Positions 57,581 to 64,000 of a stretch of 64,000 nucleotides of DNA are shown here, piece after piece (position 1 is the first letter of the stretch; every line of letters starts with the position of its first letter). The notes beneath the pieces are model-generated. The model made no database searches and was not told the DNA's origin. It saw nothing but the letters and a program-made list of their open reading frames with translations. This DNA is from Eutreptiella sp. 'Long Island Sound 2002' (lineage: Eukaryota; Euglenozoa; Euglenophyceae; Eutreptiales; Eutreptiaceae): NCBI GenBank assembly GCA_964036045.1, contig OZ038390.1:3730017-3794016 (forward strand), written 5' to 3'. The position numbers were made by a program, and so were the translations under genes.

Positions 57581-59005
57581 CAGCCGCATGCCATAGCGAC
57601 CACGACAACACAAAAAGGTAGAGCCACAACGCAATGGTCTGTTGCAGGACATGCTTCATCGGCGTGACGACCCGTGTCTGTTGCGTGACGAGGGAGACTC
57701 GTGAACGTCGCCTGCACAGCGCCCTGTCGTTTCAGTACGCCCCCCCCCCCCCCTCTGCATCGCCATGACGAATGTGCCCGAACTTCGGAGTCACAGTGTC
57801 GCTGCGCTGAGGCAAAGCCCTTCTTGAGACATGCAAGGGCACCCCCACAGTAGGCGAGCCCAACCACCACAGCCACAGCTCCGATACCATTGGGATGGCG
57901 AGTGAACAATTCCTCTGAATCACCCCCGACCCCACCCCACGCACACACCCTCACTGGGCACTGGCACAGTGGTACGCCTGAGGTCTGTGGGGCCCGCGCA
58001 CTCTCAAATGGGACAAGGCTGCACGGCCCCCCTCCGAAAGGGGAAGGGGGTGTGAAGAAGCGGATGGCGGAGTTTGGGGCAGGGCTGGGGCCACAGGGGC
58101 TGTGCCATTCAACCGCCTCCGTGCCCGTGGGGATGGGACAGCACCTGATATTGCCTGTACCACCGACAGCGCAGGTGACACTACCCACGACCCTCCGTCA
58201 TATTCCTTCCACGTCTTTGCCAGAGTCGGCAGTGGCAACTCCGTTTTTGCACAATGTGCCCAGCCCCTATCATCGTTTGCGGCCTTGTGGGTGCTACCAC
58301 TGACCACCCAACAGCCGTTTTGTTTCACATAGCGCAGGTACTTGTCCGGGTCAGACCTCTTTTGGTACAGCACGTGATCATTGTACAACTCGTCCACAGG
58401 CACATACACGCCGTTGATCTTTGATGCACTTGGCCCCTTGGCGCCTGAAAGAGGGAGGGGCAGGGGCAGGGCAGTGAGACACGGCATCGCAGTCCGTGTG
58501 TGTGTGCCATTGATCAGGGGGGGTCTCTCCGCCCGGCGTTTGGGGCTCCGTCCCGCACGGCCTCCCGCTGCCTTTGGGGCGTGTGTTTCACTTCAACGGC
58601 TGCAGTGCCCCTGCGTTTGGGCGGCGCGACGTGACCCCGGGCCTGTGGTGGTGCTCAGCCCCTGGAAGCGCTGCGATTCGGGAATGCCCTGCTGTCGCTC
58701 GGGGGCCGGGCAGGTACTCTGGCGGTCACGTCACATGGACCCGATCCGTCCAGTGGCAGCCCCCGTGACCTGACGTGTATCAGTACTTGGGAGGGTGCGC
58801 GGGGGGGGGGGGTCTCGGCAGGTTTCCCGTATCGGTACCGTTCCAGCCTTCCATCGAGAGGGCGGCAGTGCCCAGTGCCCCCCCCCCCCACCCACCCACC
58901 GCCAGCAACGCGTCGCAGCGTTCAATGAGGTGTGCTGGTGGAAGGGCCCTACAGAAATGCAAACCCCAAACAGCCTTCGTCATGTCTGGACTCTGCTGCA
59001 TCGAT
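57581..59005. repeat. Segmental duplication, copy 1
   Basis: About 1.4 kb matching 61751-63197 in the same orientation. It begins agccgcatgccatagcgacc and ends catgtctggactctgctgcatcga. It is highly similar throughout, including poly-C/G tracts, with differences concentrated in small indels. It contains the domain exon listed below. The leading 100 bp is also present at about 60580 and 63220. Confidence 0.88.
57951..58444 (-). CDS. Exon with a conserved ING-Y-P...DPD...W domain, copy 1
   Basis: An acceptor with a long pyrimidine tract (ctccctctttcag) opens the frame GAKGPSASKINGVYVPVDELYND..., then YQKRSDPDKYLRYVK, GCWVVS, KAANDDRGWA, LPLPTLAKTWKEYDGGSWVVSPALSV. An about 80-residue module of this type (GPxAxxINGVYxP...DPDxxLxY...W...DGxxWxxxPxxxV) is, from memory, recurrent in large protist and alga proteins; it has no function I can name. 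The domain ends near 58180. The rest to the stop at 57951 is Pro/Arg-rich and may be intron. The duplicate is at 62128-62633. Confidence 0.55.
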
Positions 59006-59661
59006 TATTCCTGCGCCCCAGGCCCATTGATGTGAGCAATGGCCCGCACACTGCCTGGGGATCGGACGTCAGTATCCTGACCACAAAACCACGGCGCATT
59101 GCGTTGCAAGTGTGACCAAACTCGACCGCTGACCAGATGGTATGTGACAAAGATGGGCCACATGGTGACGGGCGCGGACCACATGTTCTAGGGACTGCCG
59201 AAAGATGGCGCCGGATACACAATGCTGAGCACACGGCACCGCACATGCCGTGCAATGCACACGGTACGCAGTGGAGTACCTTGCGTTGTGTAGACCATTG
59301 TTCACATGTATGCACCCCCGTCCCCGGCCCCATGATCACATGTATGTGCATGCCCCCCGGTAAGGCATGTTGACCCTAAGTCCATGGAACCCACTGACTG
59401 CTCACCCCCGTAGGGTACACAGCACGTACGAGGCGCACAGCGCGCAGGCCACATCTCTCTGCGACATCTGTTATATGCCAATGCGGAGCAAATTCGCACT
59501 TTTTCGGGGGTTTCTCAAGTTTTGGTCCCATGCACCAAAAATACATTCCCCAAGGGGGGGGTGTATTCACATTTTTGAGCACAGAGCTGCAAATGGAATG
59601 ATGCACAGGATGGAGCAATGCTCAATGGACCAGTGAATAGACTGAATCCAAGTCATCCAAG
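59006..59661. repeat. Intergenic, mostly a second duplicated block (59032-59377)
   Basis: 59032-59377 matches 61186-61525 (tggggatcggacgtcagtat, cctgaccacaaaaccacggc, gatggtatgtgacaaagatg, atgccgtgcaatgcacacgg). Non-coding. The remainder shows nothing. Confidence 0.7.
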
Positions 59662-59963
59662 TCAACGGCAAATGCACCTCGCCAGAAATTTGGGCTGGGA
59701 AACCTTGTGGGGGTGCTCTTTGTGATCCCAAAAATGGGCTGCAAAAGCAGTGGCCTCAGCAGTGGATAAAATCTGGTGTTCCTTGTGGGGGCATGCAGGT
59801 TGCTGTGAACCGGTTGTACGAGGCTTTTTGGCCTGCCTGCCAGGCTCCCGGGTCACCTTCACCCAATCTGCGTCCCCAGAGCGTGCTCTTTTGCGCACCA
59901 AAAGTTTCTGTGGCGCATCGGGTGAAGCAACAGCGTGAATTTGTATGCGGACATGGTAGCTGC
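59662..59963 (-). CDS. Unknown spliced gene on the minus strand, last exon
   Basis: Acceptor ctttttgtcaacag, then GC completing the codon left by the previous exon, and about 100 codons: SYHVRIQIHAVASPDAPQKL..., a basic stretch RKRARSGDADWVKVTREPGR and QAKKPR, then HKEHQILSTAEATAFAAHFWDH, ending ARCICR and a stop at 59662. Basic and possibly nucleic-acid binding by composition; no family recognised. Phase agrees with the exon at 60124-60355. Confidence 0.48.
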
Positions 59964-60123
59964 CTGTTGACAAAAAGAGGCAGCAAGCAACACAGGCACT
60001 GTCCAAAACAGACGAAAACCTCAAACATATCGTCAGCACAGCATGCAGACCCAGGGTGTTCCAAATAGCCCTTTTTAATGGCTTTCCCACTACACCACAC
60101 ATAACCCCCCCCCTGTGGGACAC

Positions 60124-60355
60124 TCAGGGGGCACAAATGAGGCAACAACGGCACCAACTCCTGAAAACGCTCCGTGTTGGCGTAAAATCCGACGACCCCA
60201 AGAGATATGTAGTGCCTCTCAGCATCAACCGCCACCATTTTGGAGGTCCCCCTCCGCAAAACCCTGTGGCACATCTTCTGGAAAATGACATCAGGCGCTC
60301 CAACAGATCCTTCGAATGGGATGTAAGGGGCACCGCTCACGAGGCACACGGGTTC
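60124..60355 (-). CDS. Unknown spliced gene on the minus strand, upstream exon
   Basis: Acceptor cgttgtgctgttcag, then EPVCLVSGAPYIPFEGSVGA..., PDVIFQKMCHRVLRRGTSKM, VAVDAERHYISLGVVGFYAN, ending at a donor-like ga|gtgtcc in phase 1, which joins correctly to the 59963 acceptor across a 158-160 bp intron. The predicted fold mixes beta strands and helices; no family recognised. A decayed copy of the same exon lies at 61560-61720. Confidence 0.45.
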
Positions 60356-60707
60356 CTGAACAGCACAACGAGCCCCACGGCCCCACTCACACAGCGGCAG
60401 CAGGGGTCCTTTGCGTCCCTCAGGAACACCTGCCCAGCCCCCCCCCCCCCCCCCAGCGGTGCATGCATGTAGCATCATGTCAGGGTAGAGGCCGTGGAGG
60501 AGGGACAGGCCGTGCCACAGGCCTGGGGCCACACACACACACACACATATGACATGCAGCACCTCCGTTTGCCAACGAGGGCCTGGCGGCCGCACGCCAT
60601 GGCGACCACGACAACACACAAAGGAAGAGCCACAGAACAAAGACGCAAATGGGTCGCTTGCAGGACACGCTTCATCGGCGTGACGACTGGTGTCTGGTGC
60701 CGGGGGG
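60356..60707. repeat. Intergenic with a partial copy of the 57.5-kb block
   Basis: 60480-60690 (tcagggtagaggccgtggagg, gacatgcagcacctccgttt, gccaacgagggcctggcggc) matches 57478-57690. A (CA)n run lies at 60531-60548 and poly-C at 60436-60452. No gene. Confidence 0.6.
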
Positions 60708-61080
60708 GGGGAGGGGGGCGACTACAACCGGTCCTGATGCGAGACCTCCCCCAGCTATCTGTCAAAACTTGCGGGGAGGGGGTCGGCGGGAGGGTGGGGG
60801 GGGGGGGCGGGCTGCACGCAACCCACTACCACCACATGCATACCTCAAGGGTGTGTGTGTGTCTGGGGGCATGGGGGTATGGAGGTATGTATGGGATAAT
60901 AGCCATAGTCTTTGCCAGGAAGAAAGTCTTAAGGGTCGTAAGGACGAAAGGCATAGTACCCCTCTCAACTGAGCATGGGACAAAAAATGGCACCCACACC
61001 GCTATCTTTCAAAACGCGCGGGGGGGCGGGGGGGGGCTGGGGGGTGTCGCAGGACCGGGCCCGGCCGCCCCCCCCCGGGG
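60708..61080 (+). repeat. Dispersed repeat family R1, copy 3
   Basis: gcgactacaaccggtcctga, gctatctgtcaaaacttgcg, catacctcaagggtgtgtg, gccaggaagaaagtcttaag and ctatctttcaaaacgcg follow the block order of 1766-2145, 59 kb away. Confidence 0.65.
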
Positions 61081-61185
61081 TCTGGTGCGTGACGAGGGAG
61101 TCTCGTGAACGTCGCCTGCACAGCGCCCTGTCGTGTCAGTACGCCGGTCCCCCCTTATACGTCGCCGTGACAAAAGGCCCATTTA

Positions 61186-61525
61186 TGTCACCAATGCCCG
61201 TGCCTGGGGATTGGACGTCAGTATCCTGACCACAAAACCACGGCGCACTGCGTTGCAAGTGTGACCAAACTCGACCGGTGACCAAATGGTATGTGACAAA
61301 GATGGGCCACATGGTGACGGGTGCGGACCACATGTTCTGGGGACTGCCAAAAGATGGCGCCTCTTATACACAATGCTGAGCACATGGCACCGCACATGCC
61401 GTGCAATGCACACGGTACGCAGTGGAATACCTTGCGTTCTGTAGACCATTGTTCACATGTATGCACCCCCCCCACCCCCCAATCACGTGTATGTGCACGC
61501 CCCTCTTCAAGGTATGTTGACCCCC
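61186..61525 (+). repeat. Second copy of the 59032-59377 block
   Basis: ggggattggacgtcagtatc, ctgaccacaaaaccacggcg and cacatgccgtgcaatgcaca correspond in order and orientation to 59032-59377. Confidence 0.75.
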
Positions 61526-61559
61526 GTCCCAAAAAAATATGTGTATGGCCCCCCTGCCC

Positions 61560-61720
61560 AGGCCATATGTAGTACCGCTCAGCCATCAACCGCCATGGTT
61601 TTAAAGGGTTCCCTCCATAAAACCCTGTGGCACATCTTCTGGAGAATGATATCAGGAGCTCAAACGCATCCTTCCAATGGGATGTAAGGAACACCGCTCA
61701 CAAGGCACACGGTTTCCTGA
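61560..61720 (-). pseudogene. Broken copy of the 60124-60355 exon
   Basis: Minus strand reads VCLVSGVPYIPLEGCV then TGA, followed by APDIILQKMCHRVL, aligned with the exon at 60124-60355 (VCLVSGAPYIPFEGSVGAPDVIFQKMCHRVL). The in-frame stop and a later frame change in the AVDAERHY region show it is not functional as the same protein. Confidence 0.6.
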
Positions 61721-61750
61721 ACAGCACGACCAGCCTCACCAGCTCGACCA

Positions 61751-63197
61751 GCCGCATGCCATAGCGACCACGACAACACAAAAAGAAAGAGCAGCAACCC
61801 AAGGGTCGGTTGCAGGACACGCTTCATCAGCGTGACGACTCCTGTCTGTTGCGTGACGAGGAGGTCTCGTGAACGTCGCCTGCACAGCGCCCTGTCGTTT
61901 CACTACGCCCCCCCCCCCCTTGCGTCGCCATGACGAATGTGCCCGAACTTCGGAGTCCCAGTGTCGCTGCGCTGAGGCAAAGCCCTTCTTGAGACATGCA
62001 AGGGCACCCCCACAGTAGGCGAGCCCAACCACCACAGCGCCTGCGCTCCGGATTGTGACGATACCATTGGGATGGCTGATGAACGATTCTTCTGAATCAC
62101 CCCCGACCCCACCCCACGCACACACCCTCACTGGGCACTGGCACAGTGGTACGCCTGAGGTCTGTGGGGCCCGCGCACTCTCAAATGGGACAAGGCTGCA
62201 CTGCCCCCCTCCGAAAGGGGAAGGGGGTGTGAAGAAGCGGATGGCGGAGTTTGGGGCAGGGCTGGGGCCACAGGGGCTGTGCCATTCAACCGCCTCCGTG
62301 CCCGTGGGGATGGGACAGCACCTGATATTACAACGGCCGTGGCCTGTACCACCGACAGCGCAGGTGTCACTGCCAACGACCCTGGTCCGTCCAATTCGTT
62401 CCACGTCTTCGCCAGAGTCGGCAGTGGCAACTCCTTTTCTGCACAACCTGCCCAGCCCATAGCATCGTTTGCGGCCTTGGCGGTGTTACTGACCACCCAA
62501 CAGCCGTGTTGTTTCACATAGCGCAGGTACTTGTCCGGGTCGGACCTCTTTTGGTACAGAACATGATCATTGTGCAACTCGTCCACAGGCACATACACGC
62601 CGTTGATCACTGACGCACTTGGCCCCTTGGCGCCTGAAAGAGGGAGGGGCAGGGGCAGGGCAGCGAGACACCGCATCGCACTCCGTGTGTGTGTGCCATT
62701 GATCAGGGGAGGTCTCTTCGCCCGGCGTTTGGGGCTCCGTCCCGCACGGCCTCCCGCTGCCTTTGGGGCGTGCGTTTCACTTCAACGGCTGCAGTGCCCC
62801 TCCGTTTGGGCGGCGTGACGTGACCCCGGGCCTGTGGTGGTGCTCAGCCCCTGGAAGCGCTGCGATTCGGGAATGCCCTGCTGTCGCTTGGGGGCCGGGC
62901 AGGTACTCTGGCGGTCACGTCACATGGACCCGATCCGTCCAGTGGCAGCCCCCGTGACCTGACGTGTATCAGTACTTGGGAGGGTGCGCGGGGGGGGGGG
63001 GTCTCGGCAGGTTTCCCGTATCGGTACCGTTCCAGCCTTCCATCGAGAGGGCGGCAGTGCCCAGTGCCCCCCCCCCCACCCCCACCCACCGCCAGCAACG
63101 CGTCGCAGCGTTCAATGAGGTGTGCTGGTGGAAGGGCCCTACAGAAACGCAAGGCCCAAAAAGCTTTCGTCATGTCTGGACTCTGCTGCATCGATGA
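61751..63197. repeat. Segmental duplication, copy 2
   Basis: Second copy of the 57581-59005 segment, about 20 bp longer, in the same orientation, 4.17 kb away. Contains the second domain exon. Confidence 0.88.
62128..62633 (-). CDS. Exon with a conserved ING-Y-P...DPD...W domain, copy 2
   Basis: Same acceptor and frame as copy 1: GAKGPSASVINGVYVPVDEL..., YQKRSDPDKYLRYVK, GCWVVS, KAANDAMGWA, LPLPTLAKTW, ending ...VTPALSV. Relative to copy 1 it has substitutions and three indels, all multiples of three (one residue less after WVVS, one more near DG, three more after SVVQA). This suggests that the reading frame has been kept under selection since the duplication. Past the domain, the Pro/Arg-rich tail may be intronic. 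Confidence 0.55.
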
Positions 63198-64000
63198 CTC
63201 CCTCCGCCTCCCTCCGCCTGGCAGCCGCACGCCATGGCGACCACGACAACGCACAAAGGAAGAGCACCAACACAATGGTCGGTTGCAGGACATGTGTCTG
63301 GTGCTTCACGACATGCGGGAACCCGAACACTTTCTGAGCATGACCCAGCCCAGCCACCAAAAGACCCCAGGGGCAGATGCGGAGATGCAGTGACAACGCA
63401 CCGCCACGCTGACATACAGCCCGTCTCTAGTCCACCAATCAACCCCACCGCCCTGTGGTCTGGTCATTGGGCCCAAAATGGCGTTGTCTGCGGTAGAGTC
63501 GGGTGTAAAAAAAAATGAAAAAGGTACACCGTCCGGTACACCCCACCGCAAGACGTTGAAGATAGTTGACACTTGGTGCAAAAAGGACAGTGGCTGTACG
63601 TCCACAAATGGCAGTTTGCGGGTAACCGACAGCTGCCGGTTAACCGGCGGCGGTTTGCAAATACCCAGCGTCAGGCCATCGTCCGTGGCTGGGTGGGCGT
63701 TGGCGCTGTGACGAAAATTGTTAAAACCCCAATAAAAAAAGAAAATGCCATGGATTGCGGCACCGGCTGAGGGAGAATGGGGTATGTTCTGGCGAGTCTG
63801 GGTTGCTGTCTGCGTCTGCGGAGGCGGCACCTGTGATCACAACGCATTCCGTCGGATCCACCAGCGGCATGCTCTCACTGTGTAAGAGGCATTCGGGTGC
63901 TTGAGGAGGACAAAGGCACACACAGAAACGGGGCCTGAAAGGCGGCACCATTCGTAGGAGCACAGGGCACGTGTCCAGGCTCAGGCACAGTCCTGTGGGC
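63198..64000. other. Window end; no confident gene
   Basis: 63220-63300 is another partial copy of the start of the segmental duplication (gccgcacgccatggcgacca). At 63610-63690 ggtaaccgacagctgccggt, tgcaaatacccagcgtcagg resembles R4 and the minisatellite of hAT copy 4. A poly-A plus aaaatgccatgg stretch follows at 63735. No exon recognised. Confidence 0.35.

Overview
The window is nuclear DNA from a GC-rich single-celled eukaryote (protist or alga). The evidence is as follows. Coding exons are bounded by GT-AG splice sites with pyrimidine-rich acceptors. There is a 29-residue leucine-rich-repeat gene spread over three exons, a protein-kinase/RBR-type ubiquitin-ligase fusion, a non-LTR retrotransposon with its own RNase H, and several families of short transposons with intact target-site duplications. 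Nothing looks bacterial: there are no operons and no Shine-Dalgarno spacing. I cannot name the species from the sequence alone. Very long G or C homopolymers (10 to 24 bases) occur throughout; they create false long ORFs and are also places where assembly length errors are likely.

Layout. 1-13 kb is gene-poor and built of dispersed repeats. It holds a purine/pyrimidine microsatellite (3.2-3.5 kb), two hAT-type miniature elements (4.1-4.4 and 6.1-6.5 kb), a candidate mRNA cap methyltransferase exon (6.7-6.8 kb, minus) and a serine-rich terminal exon (8.9-9.2 kb, minus). 13-22 kb holds the F-box-like/LRR gene (minus, 21.5 to 15.8 kb). Its introns contain a second hAT element, several repeats, a possible nested gene and a 147-bp insertion that duplicated a splice acceptor. 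22-33 kb contains small genes, a three-exon plus-strand gene (24.96-25.68 kb) with a hAT element directly in front of one exon, and two more hAT copies. 33.2-43.1 kb is dominated by a 9.4-kb non-LTR retrotransposon on the minus strand (ORF1; ORF2 = endonuclease, reverse transcriptase, RNase H, zinc knuckle). It is flanked on both sides by the same GGAGT pentamer satellite. 44-51 kb holds paired TA-flanked miniature elements and a few isolated exons. 51.7-54.9 kb is the kinase/RBR gene, with a 180-bp partial copy at 49.9-50.1 kb. 55.35-57.40 kb is a 2-kb element with a 9-bp target duplication that carries ten 85-bp repeats. 57.6-63.2 kb is a segmental duplication with two copies of an exon encoding a conserved ING[VI]Y...DPD domain, and another minus-strand gene lies between the copies.

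The two best-supported host genes (LRR/F-box-like and kinase/RBR) both point to ubiquitin signalling. Most of the rest of the window reflects transposon activity, much of it datable by nesting and by clean target-site duplications.
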